A stretch of 64,000 bases of DNA from Bacteriovorax sp. MedPE-SWde (GTDB lineage: Bacteria; Bdellovibrionota; Bacteriovoracia; Bacteriovoracales; Bacteriovoracaceae). This document shows positions 36,980-45,936 of the stretch, one piece after another. The position numbers were made by a program, and so were the translations under genes. The number at the start of each line of letters is the position of its first letter. Within the stretch, counting starts at the first letter, position 1. The notes below the pieces were generated by a model. The model did no database searches and was not told where the DNA came from. It saw only the letters and a program-made list of their open reading frames with translations. The DNA is taken from contig MPCU01000013.1 of assembly GCA_001874305.1 (NCBI GenBank), forward strand, positions 62,001-126,000, read 5' to 3'.

Positions 36980-37573
36980 TTAGTTTTTAACGATTACTAC
37001 TTTTGCTGCTCTTAACAGTCTTCCATTTAACATATAACCTTGCTGATATATTTGAATAACTTCTTGATCTTCTTTTCCTTCAACTGGCTGCTGTGCTAGT
37101 GCCTCATGAAAGTTAGGATCAAAAGTTTTCCCAATAGCATCGATTTGCTCTAATCCGTTATTCTTTAAAACTTCTAAGAATTGCTTTTGAACCATATCAA
37201 TTCCTGTGAAGATATTCTTAACTTTTTCATCTTCATCATTTTCAATAGCTGTAGCAGTTCTTTCTAAGTTATCAACAACATCCAAAAGACCCTTAAGTAC
37301 TTTCTCATTTCCATACTTAACTTGGCTTTGCATATCTCTCTCGTGACGCTTCTTCATGTTCTCCATTTCAGCTGCCACATAATAGAATTTATCCTTAAAT
37401 TCAGCTAACTCTTTCGCTTCAGCTGAGACTTCTTCCTTAAGTTCTTCTACTTCTTCGTGAATTTCTTTTACTTCTGCCATCGCCTCTTCAGCTTCGGCCA
37501 TTGCTTCATCTGCTGTCGCTTTAACTTCTTCTAAATTTTCAGCTGCATCATTGTTCACTTCAGTACCAGACAT
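36980..37573 (-). CDS. grpE: Nucleotide exchange factor GrpE
   Basis: GrpE releases ADP from DnaK. The N-terminal half is a Glu/Ala-rich coiled coil (about residues 10-70). The conserved core reads FYYVAAEMENMKKRHERD, then VLKGLLDVVDNLERT, and ends in a beta domain with QGYMLNGRLLRAAKVVIVKN. The length of 197 residues is normal. It is the first gene of grpE-dnaK-dnaJ. No CIRCE element (TTAGCACTC inverted repeat) lies upstream, and no hrcA gene precedes it. Confidence 0.97.
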   Translation of the reverse strand: MSGTEVNNDAAENLEEVKATADEAMAEAEEAMAEVKEIHEEVEELKEEVSAEAKELAEFKDKFYYVAAEMENMKKRHERDMQSQVKYGNEKVLKGLLDVVDNLERTATAIENDEDEKVKNIFTGIDMVQKQFLEVLKNNGLEQIDAIGKTFDPNFHEALAQQPVEGKEDQEVIQIYQQGYMLNGRLLRAAKVVIVKN

Positions 37574-37611
37574 TACTCAATTTCCTTTGTTTAACAAATT
37601 ATCCTTTCCTA

Positions 37612-37665
37612 TATAAAGTGGTACTATATAGATTAATGTCAATGGCACAAGGCCAAAAAAAAATA
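37612..37665 (-). promoter_or_regulatory. Possible promoter region of grpE-dnaK-dnaJ
   Basis: On the - strand TTGACA lies at 37642-37637, but a well-spaced TATAAT match is missing. An alternative, TTGTGC with 16 bases to TATAGT, covers the same stretch (about 37650-37623). A heat-shock-type CTTG..CCCAT arrangement is not clear. Only the general location is supported. Confidence 0.3.
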
Positions 37666-37722
37666 TACTATTATATAAACACTTAAAATTACTCATATAA
37701 TATCCAAGGAAGGACCTTTTTT

Positions 37723-39162
37723 ATGAAGAAACCTAGTCTCTTAGTTTCATTGATCCCCATTTGCTTACTCGTATTCCTCCTTATAGTGAACGTTATTATC
37801 TTTAAAGATGACGCAACAGGAGGAGCAAACCAGACCGCTCTCCTACTGTCTGCATTTGCTGCTGGCTTGATTGGTGTTTATGGACTCAAGGTAAAATTCA
37901 AGACGATTGAAGACGGAATTGTTAACTCTATTACGAGTTCATTGTCGGCAATTACAATTTTAATTATTGTTGGAGCTCTCATAGGAACATGGATTCTTGC
38001 AGGAACAGTTCCAGCAATGATTTACTATGGCCTTAAACTTATTAATCCTACTGTCTTCTTACCTGTCTCTTGCATCATCTGCTGTATCGTTTCTATTGCA
38101 ACGGGTAGTAGTTGGTCAACAACGGGTACTGTTGGTATCGCCTTATTAGGAATTGGTGAAACTCTTGGTCTACCGACTGGACTTGTCGCCGGTGCGGTTA
38201 TCTCAGGAGCTTATTTCGGAGATAAGATGTCTCCATTATCTGACACAACAAACTTAGCTCCAGCAATGGCAGGAACAGATTTATTTACACATATTAAACA
38301 TATGACCTATACATCCGGGCCAGCAATAATCATTGCCATAATAATTTATGCCATCATCGGAGTTAGTTATACTGGAACAACAATAGATCAACTATCAATT
38401 GAAAACTTAAGAGTAACATTAGCAAGTAATTTCAACTTAAGTCCTTGGTTATTCTTCCCCCCTATCATAGTCCTTATTTTAGTAAGAAAGAAAGTTCCAG
38501 CACTACCTGCAATTACCATTGGAGTCTTTGCTGGTGTCGCTACGGCTTTAATCTTTCAACAAGATCTAATATATAAGATGACAAACTTTACTGGTGGAAT
38601 GAAAGGCTATTATGAAGTTATTACCAAGGTCTCTTTTTCTGGTTTTGATATTGAGACTGGTCACAGGATTATAGATAAACTTCTAAACAGAGGTGGAATG
38701 AAAGGAATGCTAACGACAGTTTGGCTTATTTTATCTGCAATGATTCTCGGTGGAACACTTGAGGCGACAGGAATGTTACACAGTATTGCTTCTTCAATAT
38801 TAAAGCTTGTTCGTGGAACAGGATCTTTAATAGGTGCGACATTAGGTAGTTGTATTTTTCTTAATGCGACAGCTTCAGATCAGTATCTTGCTATTGTAGT
38901 TCCAGGAAGAATGTTTAGAAGTGCTTATGATAAATATGGACTTGAACCGGAGAATTTATCGAGGGCCCTAGAAGATGCAGGAACAGTTACCTCTGTTCTA
39001 TTTCCTTGGAATACTGGTGGTGCCTACAATGCTTCAGTTCTTGGGGTTCCAACACTGACATACGCACCGTATTGCTTCTTTAATTTATTAAGTCCAATAA
39101 TCTCATTATTCTTAGCAAGTATGAATTGGACAATCGTTAAGAAAATAGAAGAAAGAAAATAA
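37723..39162 (+). CDS. nhaC: Na+/H+ antiporter NhaC family
   Basis: NhaC exchanges Na+ for H+ across the inner membrane and helps in pH and salt balance. The 479-residue protein is very hydrophobic, with about 11-12 spans. It contains typical NhaC segments such as SCIICCIVSIATGSSWSTTGTVGIAL, ISGAYFGDKMSPLSDTTNLAPAMAG and PWNTGGAYNASVLGVP. An AAGGAAGGA run precedes the ATG. It is divergent from grpE and convergent with a secreted-protein gene over a shared terminator. A sodium antiporter suits a marine or brackish relative, which is only suggestive. Confidence 0.92.
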   Translation: MKKPSLLVSLIPICLLVFLLIVNVIIFKDDATGGANQTALLLSAFAAGLIGVYGLKVKFKTIEDGIVNSITSSLSAITILIIVGALIGTWILAGTVPAMIYYGLKLINPTVFLPVSCIICCIVSIATGSSWSTTGTVGIALLGIGETLGLPTGLVAGAVISGAYFGDKMSPLSDTTNLAPAMAGTDLFTHIKHMTYTSGPAIIIAIIIYAIIGVSYTGTTIDQLSIENLRVTLASNFNLSPWLFFPPIIVLILVRKKVPALPAITIGVFAGVATALIFQQDLIYKMTNFTGGMKGYYEVITKVSFSGFDIETGHRIIDKLLNRGGMKGMLTTVWLILSAMILGGTLEATGMLHSIASSILKLVRGTGSLIGATLGSCIFLNATASDQYLAIVVPGRMFRSAYDKYGLEPENLSRALEDAGTVTSVLFPWNTGGAYNASVLGVPTLTYAPYCFFNLLSPIISLFLASMNWTIVKKIEERK

Positions 39163-39163
39163 A

Positions 39164-39186
39164 AAAGGCTCCATTAGGAGCCTTTC
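39164..39186. terminator. Bidirectional terminator after nhaC
   Basis: A perfect 9-base-pair stem (39164-39172 with 39177-39185), with a 4-base loop, is flanked by A's on the left and T's on the right. It serves nhaC on the + strand and the secreted-protein gene on the - strand. Confidence 0.85.
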
Positions 39187-39187
39187 T

Positions 39188-39976
39188 TTATTTAAGTTCA
39201 ATATAAATATAAGGTTCATCAACCAGCATATTGTCTGGTGCATTTGCTGCTAATTCCGTAAATAACTTCGATCTAACACTAAAGAATCCGGCCCTAACAT
39301 CATCAACTCTCACTACAACTAGCTCACTCGCTACATCGTAATCAATTTTTCCATTGAAGCTTACATCAAAACCAAAAGACAGGTTACTTGAGAATGATCC
39401 TTCAACATACCCTTTTGAAATATCAAGTTGAATATTATTTAAAATAATTTCAGAAGTCTCTACACCATCTTCAACTAAGCTCTTAAATGAGTTTGTTTCA
39501 GAGAGAAAAGAGAAACTGTACACAGAAAGCTCTGAGTTGCTCAAACAATTTAAAACGAGATCTTGTGTAGCATCTGTATAAGTTTTTGTTCTTTTACAGT
39601 TTGCAGACCCTCTTCTAATGTCTGTTGAGTAACCAATACTGCTTGCATTTAGTCCGTAAAAATCTAGTTCAATCTTTCGCTTGTTATTAACGAAGTTCAT
39701 ATCATCGACATTGATATAGTCAGCATCTCTTACAGCAAATAAAGTTAAATCTATTTGAAATTCTTTTCCATCAAAACCAAACGACAGAAGACCATCTTTA
39801 TTTTCAACAGAAAGAGTAGGATTACGATAGTTACCAAAACCATCAATATTCAGATAGTCTGCGCTTGCCGTTCCAACAGGTGATTTATATTGTGCATTTA
39901 AGCCTTGAAACTCTCCATCAGGAAGTGAGGCCATTGCGAATGTACTTATTAAAATTGCTACGATTAGTTTTTTCAT
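39188..39976 (-). CDS. Secreted protein of unknown function
   Basis: A signal peptide of about 16-17 residues (MKKLIVAILISTFAMA) precedes about 245 residues of beta-rich sequence without a membrane span. The C-terminus reads LVDEPYIYIELK. Two Cys in the middle (near SANCKR and LVLNCLSN) could pair. I do not recognise a family. Its general style (short beta-strands, DFYGLNASSIGY, a final strand of I/Y/E) recalls the larger secreted protein at 50.7-52.1 kb. It is preceded by a separate gene for an ABC1-fold lipoprotein, 53 bases upstream. Confidence 0.65.
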   Translation of the reverse strand: MKKLIVAILISTFAMASLPDGEFQGLNAQYKSPVGTASADYLNIDGFGNYRNPTLSVENKDGLLSFGFDGKEFQIDLTLFAVRDADYINVDDMNFVNNKRKIELDFYGLNASSIGYSTDIRRGSANCKRTKTYTDATQDLVLNCLSNSELSVYSFSFLSETNSFKSLVEDGVETSEIILNNIQLDISKGYVEGSFSSNLSFGFDVSFNGKIDYDVASELVVVRVDDVRAGFFSVRSKLFTELAANAPDNMLVDEPYIYIELK

Positions 39977-40029
39977 TCAGCTATTCTAGCCAAATTGATT
40001 CTAATGTAGCAAATAAATGTTTTCTAAAC

Positions 40030-42105
40030 TTATTTAGTTTTCCAAAAGTGCTTTACAACAGCTGAACAAGAGTCACTTAACGAAGCCATTCCAACTCTTA
40101 ATACTTCCGTACGTGATAGGGGGAAGTCATATCCAAGCTTAAAGTATCCACGTCTAATATTATCTTTTAAGATTTCTTCAACGACGTCTTCCGCCAACTC
40201 ATCTTCCCCAGCGAGTTTACCAAGTTGTGAAACTAAGCTCCCACCTCTTGCAAGAGTTCCAAGTTGATCGTTATCGAGATGCCCTTCTTTAAGACCCCAA
40301 ACAATCCATTCTTCAGCTTTTGAATATTCACTCATCTTCTTTTCGATATCTCTAACTAATTTTCTTCTCTGCTGCCTTGATACTTTCCTCTCAGAAATCA
40401 TACCATCTGCAATTAATCCAGCATTGTGAAACTTTGCGCCAGATCCAATTAATAAGAAAGATTTACGTGTATCCATTCTCAGTTTTTCGCTCATTCCAAA
40501 ATCAAAGAGCGTTACTTTTGCTGCACTTTCTGTCGCAGTGTTAACGGTAAAGTTTCCTTGATGAAGATCACTATGAACAAAACCAGTATCTATTAATCCA
40601 GACTGAAACCAGGTCTTCATAATTCCTTCAGCAATATTTCTTCTCATTTTTAGATCATTTAATTCAGAAAACTTTTTCCCAAATTTTACAAACTCTTGAA
40701 GGTGTAGAGTTGTTCTCTTTCCTTTTGCAGGCTTGTATACATCAGGAACATCAATCTCTACATTATAGTATTTCTTCTTTCCTGTTTTAACCTTTATCGT
40801 TCCTTCGTAAGCTTTAGCCGCAAATTCTTGTTTCTTTATTGCATCTTCAATATCTAATTCAGATCTAAGAAATACCGCAATACTTTCAACTAATTTACGT
40901 GCTGTTGGTAGGAAGTCATCAGAGAGTTCTCCCTTTTCGGCCATTGTCTCAATAAAGTCTCCAAGAATCTTTATATCGTCATTTGCTCTTGCTTCAATAT
41001 CTGGTTTTAAAAACCTTAAAGCGATATCAATTTTCCCGCTCTCTCTTTGTAGTTTTGCCTTATTAACTTGTGCCATTGTCCCTGTTCCAAGTGGGTTATG
41101 GCTAATATTAGTAATTTTAAATCCAGCCGTATCTTTATCTACAATCTCTTTCACAAGGTGATATGGAACGGCTTTTCCATCATCCTCTAGAATTTCGATA
41201 ACATCTTGAAGACCTTGGCCCATACTAGGTTCTTTACCTAGCTGCTGAAGAGTCTTACCAAGACCAGGCCCAGAGTTTTGAAACATTAATGTAACAAGCT
41301 CCATTTTTTCAGGCTCACGTCCAAGGACAAGAATATCACTTATAATATTTTTAATTACATCACGATCTACATTTGAATAATAGTAATCAAGAAAGAGAAC
41401 CAAAAACTTCTCAGCCTCTTCATTACCTAGATTTAGTTGTCCCGACAACTTTAACTCTGTTCCTAGTTTTTCAATTTTCTTAAAATAATCATTTAATCTT
41501 TCTTCAAACTTATTAACTACAAGAAGGGCTACATCTCTTTGTGACCCAGAAGATTTAACTGCCGCAATAAAATTGGAAATATCATCATTTACAACAGCTG
41601 ATAGTTCATTACCAGCATCCACTTGATCAAAATTCATTGACGCTAATGTTGCATAGATTGTATCTGCTCTTACTGAAACTGGAACCGTTTCCACTTTATT
41701 CTTCTCTGTTAGCCATCGAACTTCTTCCTTTAGTGTCCAAGGAGGAGGTGCCTGTATTTTATAAAACTTAGAAGAACTAATCGGAAGCTTTTCTGTTTTT
41801 ATATTTAAAACTACTTTTGAAGTATTCTTTTCTAAATACGACTCTGCATTTTTAAATATTTCAAATTTCTCATCATCTGTTTTAAAGCTTGCTTCAAGCA
41901 AGTATTTCATAAGGTTTGTTCTTACAATATTTACTTCGGCCTTTCTCTCTGGAGATAAGTTCTCCCAAGCAATAGCACCGGCCTCTCTTACTTGGGCAGT
42001 AACAGAACTTGGAGTTCTTAGTTTTGATTTGTTTGAGTGGTTATTTTCGCTACAAGAGATGAGTAGCGTTGAAATCATAATTGAATATATAAATGCTATT
42101 TTCAT
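40030..42105 (-). CDS. Exported ABC1/UbiB-fold kinase-like lipoprotein
   Basis: The C-terminal 350 residues carry the ABC1/ADCK/UbiB atypical kinase pattern: an Ala-loop equivalent GTGTMAQVNKA at about 340-350, an ExD motif in SELDIEDA (about 415-422), catalytic HSDLHQGN at 511-518 and DFG at 535-537. The lysine of the usual VAVK strand appears to be Arg364 (IALRF). The N-terminus MKIAFIYSIMISTLLISCS is a lipoprotein signal with Cys18, and GAGGT 6 bases before the ATG supports this start. UbiB-family members normally sit in the cytoplasm or organelles and use ATP; this one should be outside the inner membrane. Residues 30-280 are a helical domain I do not recognise. Whether it binds nucleotide is open. 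Confidence 0.8.
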   Translation of the reverse strand: MKIAFIYSIMISTLLISCSENNHSNKSKLRTPSSVTAQVREAGAIAWENLSPERKAEVNIVRTNLMKYLLEASFKTDDEKFEIFKNAESYLEKNTSKVVLNIKTEKLPISSSKFYKIQAPPPWTLKEEVRWLTEKNKVETVPVSVRADTIYATLASMNFDQVDAGNELSAVVNDDISNFIAAVKSSGSQRDVALLVVNKFEERLNDYFKKIEKLGTELKLSGQLNLGNEEAEKFLVLFLDYYYSNVDRDVIKNIISDILVLGREPEKMELVTLMFQNSGPGLGKTLQQLGKEPSMGQGLQDVIEILEDDGKAVPYHLVKEIVDKDTAGFKITNISHNPLGTGTMAQVNKAKLQRESGKIDIALRFLKPDIEARANDDIKILGDFIETMAEKGELSDDFLPTARKLVESIAVFLRSELDIEDAIKKQEFAAKAYEGTIKVKTGKKKYYNVEIDVPDVYKPAKGKRTTLHLQEFVKFGKKFSELNDLKMRRNIAEGIMKTWFQSGLIDTGFVHSDLHQGNFTVNTATESAAKVTLFDFGMSEKLRMDTRKSFLLIGSGAKFHNAGLIADGMISERKVSRQQRRKLVRDIEKKMSEYSKAEEWIVWGLKEGHLDNDQLGTLARGGSLVSQLGKLAGEDELAEDVVEEILKDNIRRGYFKLGYDFPLSRTEVLRVGMASLSDSCSAVVKHFWKTK

Positions 42106-42166
42106 AAGTTTACCTCATGAACTTATCGGCACATATATTACTTAGCTAAAGTATTAGTTTTATTAA

Positions 42167-43285
42167 CTAAAACTTATTTTTAAGTCTGAGAAATAACTCA
42201 TCCATAAGCGAGCCCAATATTAAGAATCCCTTACTATTAAGCTTAACCTTATTGTCTTCTAAGGTCGCTAAATCACGTTCGCTCCATTCTTTTGCAATAG
42301 TTGAAAATTCAGATTCAGAGAACTTGTTCAGACTAAGTCCATCATTTATTCTGAGACCCATATAGACCTCTTCTAGAAATAACTCATCTTCAGTTAGCCT
42401 TTCTTCAACAATTTCAGCAGATTTAACCTTCCACTTATATCTAAACTTCTCTTCTTTTAAGAAGCCTGTAGCCGACGGACCTATTGCTGCAACTGAATTC
42501 ATTTTCCAATATTCTTTATTATGTTTAGACTCATGTCCCTCAAGAGCAAAGTTTGAAACTTCATAGTGAAGAAAACCTTTTGACTGTAGATAGTTTGAAA
42601 CTTCCATATACTCTTTCTCTATATATTCATCATCAGGTAAATCTTTTGCATGAATATAGTGATCCTTAACAGTCAGAATATAGAGGCTTATATGTTTAGG
42701 GCTATATGAAAGAATTTCATCCAACTCTTTTAGTATATTTCTATTATATTTTTCAGAGAATGGTAGACCTAACATAAAGTCTACTGAGAAATTAGCCTTT
42801 ATTTCAGAGAACTTCGCTAGAGTTGTATATACATCATCGATATTATGGACTCGATCTAATAGTTTTATAAATGTCGAATCGAGGGCCTGTATCCCAAGAG
42901 AGAATCTATTCACTCCTAGGTTCTGCCAAGCCAACAATGACTCTTCAGTCCAGCTTCCAGGGTTAACCTCTAGAGTAAATTCAGCGTTTTGTGATAAGTT
43001 AATATCATATTCTCCGAGTAGCTCACTCAGTTTACTCGCTCCTCTCTCACCCCAAAGAGATGGTGTCCCTCCTCCAATATATAGTGTCTCAAGGTCGGCC
43101 CATTCGTATGCAAGTTCGCTAAACTTTTCGTCATGCGCCTTAAACATAGCACTAAGGAGTACTTCGAAGTTATCTACGTCCGCTTCTGACTTAGGAACAT
43201 TCTTATAAAAGTCACAATAGTTACAAAGATGTCTACAAAATGGATAATGTAAATAAAGTGATTTTACGGCCAGTTTTTCTTGCAT
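42167..43285 (-). CDS. hemW: Radical SAM protein HemW
   Basis: HemW is a radical SAM heme-binding protein linked to heme delivery, related to the coproporphyrinogen oxidase HemN but not itself that enzyme. The motif YLHYPFCRHLCNYCDFY gives Cys17, Cys21 and Cys24 for the 4Fe-4S cluster. The HemN-specific extra Cys after the motif is missing, which supports HemW. The next motif LYIGGGTPSLW and the later FSLGIQALD fit too. The length of 372 residues is normal. It is divergent from the M16 peptidase gene across a 63-base gap. Confidence 0.92.
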   Translation of the reverse strand: MQEKLAVKSLYLHYPFCRHLCNYCDFYKNVPKSEADVDNFEVLLSAMFKAHDEKFSELAYEWADLETLYIGGGTPSLWGERGASKLSELLGEYDINLSQNAEFTLEVNPGSWTEESLLAWQNLGVNRFSLGIQALDSTFIKLLDRVHNIDDVYTTLAKFSEIKANFSVDFMLGLPFSEKYNRNILKELDEILSYSPKHISLYILTVKDHYIHAKDLPDDEYIEKEYMEVSNYLQSKGFLHYEVSNFALEGHESKHNKEYWKMNSVAAIGPSATGFLKEEKFRYKWKVKSAEIVEERLTEDELFLEEVYMGLRINDGLSLNKFSESEFSTIAKEWSERDLATLEDNKVKLNSKGFLILGSLMDELFLRLKNKF

Positions 43286-43348
43286 TACTTTTTATCTCTT
43301 AGAGGGTTATCCTAAGTAGTATATCTCAATAAAAAGGTGTTCTTGTAA

Positions 43349-45898
43349 ATGAAATACGAAATAGAAAAACTAAATAATGATCTTGAAGTTATATTTGTCG
43401 ATCTTCCAGGGAGTTCTGCTGCAACTGCTCAAATTTGGTTCCGTGCAGGAAGTACACTCGAAGATAAAGAAGATCATGGTATTGCCCACTTTCTTGAACA
43501 TATGTTCTTTAAAGGAACTCCAACAAGACCAGGTGCAATGATTGCACATGAAGTTGAATCATTTGGTGGTGAAGTTAACGCATTCACTTCCTTTGATTAT
43601 ACTTGTTATTATATAAACACTCCAAACTCTCACCTTAATCAAACTGTTGATATTCTCTTAGATATGGTTTCAAACCCAATGTTTAAAGAAGAAGAACTGA
43701 TTCCAGAAAGAGAAGTTGTTTTTGAAGAGTATAGAAGAAGCCAGGACAATCCTAACCAATTCTCTTTTCAAAAAATTCAAAAGTCATGCTTCTCTGGTGG
43801 ATACGCACATCCGATTCTAGGTAATGAAAAAACAATTAAATCGTTTACTCAAGACCAGTTAAGAAAATTTAGAAATAAGCACTATAATAATTCAAATGCG
43901 TTTCTTGTAGTCGCAGGAGATATGCGAGAAAAGAAAACAATACTTAAAACTATTGAGAAGTTTGAATTACCAAAAGGTGAAGCAACGGCAAGACCAGCTT
44001 TTAAACTTAAGAAAAAACCAGCAATTGAAATTCATAATAAAGATGTAAGAATGTGCCAACTAACTCTTACGATTCAATCTCCAAGTGCGGACTCTGCAAT
44101 GGCAGCAGCTGAAGACCTTGCCTACAACACTTTAGGTCACGGAGAAACTTCACCTCTACACAAGGATCTTGTTCTTGATGGCTCTATTGCCAATAGTTGT
44201 TCATCTTCAACAATGTTCTTTTCAGAAGGTGGAATTCACTTTCTTAGAGTTAATTACCCAATAGAAAATCATAAGAAAGTTATGTCTAAACTTCAAAAGA
44301 CTTTAACTACAGTTATTAAAGATGGTCTTACACAAGAAGATATTACTAAAATAAAAAATCAGTATGTTTCTTCAAAGGTATACGAGAAAGAATCGATTGA
44401 ATCATTCTCTTTTTCACTCGGAAATAGTTATGCACAAACTCAAGATCTTGAAAATGAAAATGAGTTCGTTAAGAAGGTAAAGAAGACAAGTCTTAAAGAA
44501 GTTAATAATGCTTATAAGCATATCTTTTCAAGACCTATTCACCTAAGTCTTCAACTTCCAAAAGGACTCAAGTCCAAAGACTACAAGTCAGACCTTGAAA
44601 AGTTTCAAAAGTCATTTACTAAGTTTGCAGTTGCTGAAAAGAAAGCAAAGCTTAAAGTTACAAAGTCTAAGTTTGATCCAAGTGCCCTAACTGTAGAGCT
44701 AAAGCCAGGTATTACACTTCTTTATAGACATAATCCAATGACACCAACTTTCGTTATGCATGCTTACCTTAAAGGTGGCCTAACTGAAGAAACTACCAAG
44801 AACAATGGTATTTATAACCTTACGAGCTCACAGCTTAATAAAGGTTATAAAGGGATCAAACAAGAAGCACTTAAGCATGACCTAGAAAATAAATCAGCGA
44901 TGCTAGGATACTTTTCTGGAAAGAATGCTTATGGATTAACTCTTCATGGACAATCAGAACATACTGAAGATTTAGTTAAGCACTTTATGGGAACTCTCTT
45001 GACTCCTTCATTTCCTAACAAGTCTCTTACACATGAAAAGAAACTGATAATGAGAAATATTGAAGCTCAACAAGAGGACGCAACTAGACACTGCTTTAAA
45101 GCAGCAACAGAAGCGCTATTTGAAAAGCACCCTTATTCAAGAAGTGTTATAGGTACAGAGAAAACGGTAAAGTCTCTTAAGAGAATTGATCTTGAAAAAC
45201 TACATCAAAAAAATGTGAGATCAAAAGAAATGCTTCTTACTTATTGTGGTGATCTATCTCTAGAAGAAGTAATGGATCATATTTCAGAATATGTTAATAC
45301 TCTTCCAAAGAGAGCTGTTAAGCCTCTAAAAGCTAAGAAAGTAAATACAATGAAAGAGCAAGTCTTTCACAAAGACTTCGATAGAGAACAAACTCAAATT
45401 TTTGTTGGTACTCAATCTCCATCACTAAATAAGAAAGAGAATACTGTTTTAAAAATGCTTACAACTCATCTTTCAGGACAATCTTCAGAATTATTTGTTG
45501 ATGTTCGTGACAGAAAAGGCCTTTGCTATGTTGCTCAACCTGTTCATATGAATGCTCTAGAGGCAGGGTATTGGGGAATATACATGGCCAGTGGTCATGA
45601 TAAGGTAGAACAAGCAATTGAAGCGATTAAATCTATCATAGACAAGACTAGAGAGAATGGACTTTCAGAAGATGAGTTTAATAGAATTAAAATAATGATT
45701 GAAGGACAGAACCAGATTAATCTACAAGTTAATGAAGATTACGCAAATGTGTACTCGGTTCCAACACTACAAGGACAGGGATTAGATTACTTTCACAAGT
45801 CTAATGAACAAATAAAGAACTTATCTTATAAAGACTTTCAAACTGGTATTAAAAAAGTACTTAGTAAGAAATGGATTACAGTAACAGTGGGTAGATAG
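43349..45898 (+). CDS. M16-family zinc metallopeptidase (two-module)
   Basis: M16 peptidases are built from two similar halves. The first half holds the inverted zinc motif HFLEHMFFKG (HxxEH at about residues 48-52), with the downstream Glu in the stretch VVFEEYRRSQDNP. The second half (from about residue 440) keeps the fold (RDRKGLCYVAQPVHMNALEAGYWGIYM) but lacks HxxEH, as usual. The length of 849 residues matches the pitrilysin/PqqL-like long form. There is no signal peptide in the ORF, so a cytosolic role is most likely. Substrates are not evident. Confidence 0.9.
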   Translation: MKYEIEKLNNDLEVIFVDLPGSSAATAQIWFRAGSTLEDKEDHGIAHFLEHMFFKGTPTRPGAMIAHEVESFGGEVNAFTSFDYTCYYINTPNSHLNQTVDILLDMVSNPMFKEEELIPEREVVFEEYRRSQDNPNQFSFQKIQKSCFSGGYAHPILGNEKTIKSFTQDQLRKFRNKHYNNSNAFLVVAGDMREKKTILKTIEKFELPKGEATARPAFKLKKKPAIEIHNKDVRMCQLTLTIQSPSADSAMAAAEDLAYNTLGHGETSPLHKDLVLDGSIANSCSSSTMFFSEGGIHFLRVNYPIENHKKVMSKLQKTLTTVIKDGLTQEDITKIKNQYVSSKVYEKESIESFSFSLGNSYAQTQDLENENEFVKKVKKTSLKEVNNAYKHIFSRPIHLSLQLPKGLKSKDYKSDLEKFQKSFTKFAVAEKKAKLKVTKSKFDPSALTVELKPGITLLYRHNPMTPTFVMHAYLKGGLTEETTKNNGIYNLTSSQLNKGYKGIKQEALKHDLENKSAMLGYFSGKNAYGLTLHGQSEHTEDLVKHFMGTLLTPSFPNKSLTHEKKLIMRNIEAQQEDATRHCFKAATEALFEKHPYSRSVIGTEKTVKSLKRIDLEKLHQKNVRSKEMLLTYCGDLSLEEVMDHISEYVNTLPKRAVKPLKAKKVNTMKEQVFHKDFDREQTQIFVGTQSPSLNKKENTVLKMLTTHLSGQSSELFVDVRDRKGLCYVAQPVHMNALEAGYWGIYMASGHDKVEQAIEAIKSIIDKTRENGLSEDEFNRIKIMIEGQNQINLQVNEDYANVYSVPTLQGQGLDYFHKSNEQIKNLSYKDFQTGIKKVLSKKWITVTVGR

Positions 45899-45908
45899 CC
45901 CACTGTTT
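45883..45908 (+). terminator. Terminator hairpin at the end of the M16 gene
   Basis: A perfect 9-base-pair stem (45883-45891 with 45899-45907) closes a 7-base loop that contains the stop codon. The following T-rich tract is short (TTATAAT), so efficiency is uncertain. Confidence 0.55.
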
Positions 45909-45936
45909 ATAATCTTCAGAATATTGTTTAAGTAAT

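Noticed and set aside
37574-37722. CIRCE heat-shock operator before grpE
   Set aside because: No TTAGCACTC-type inverted repeat is present on either strand.
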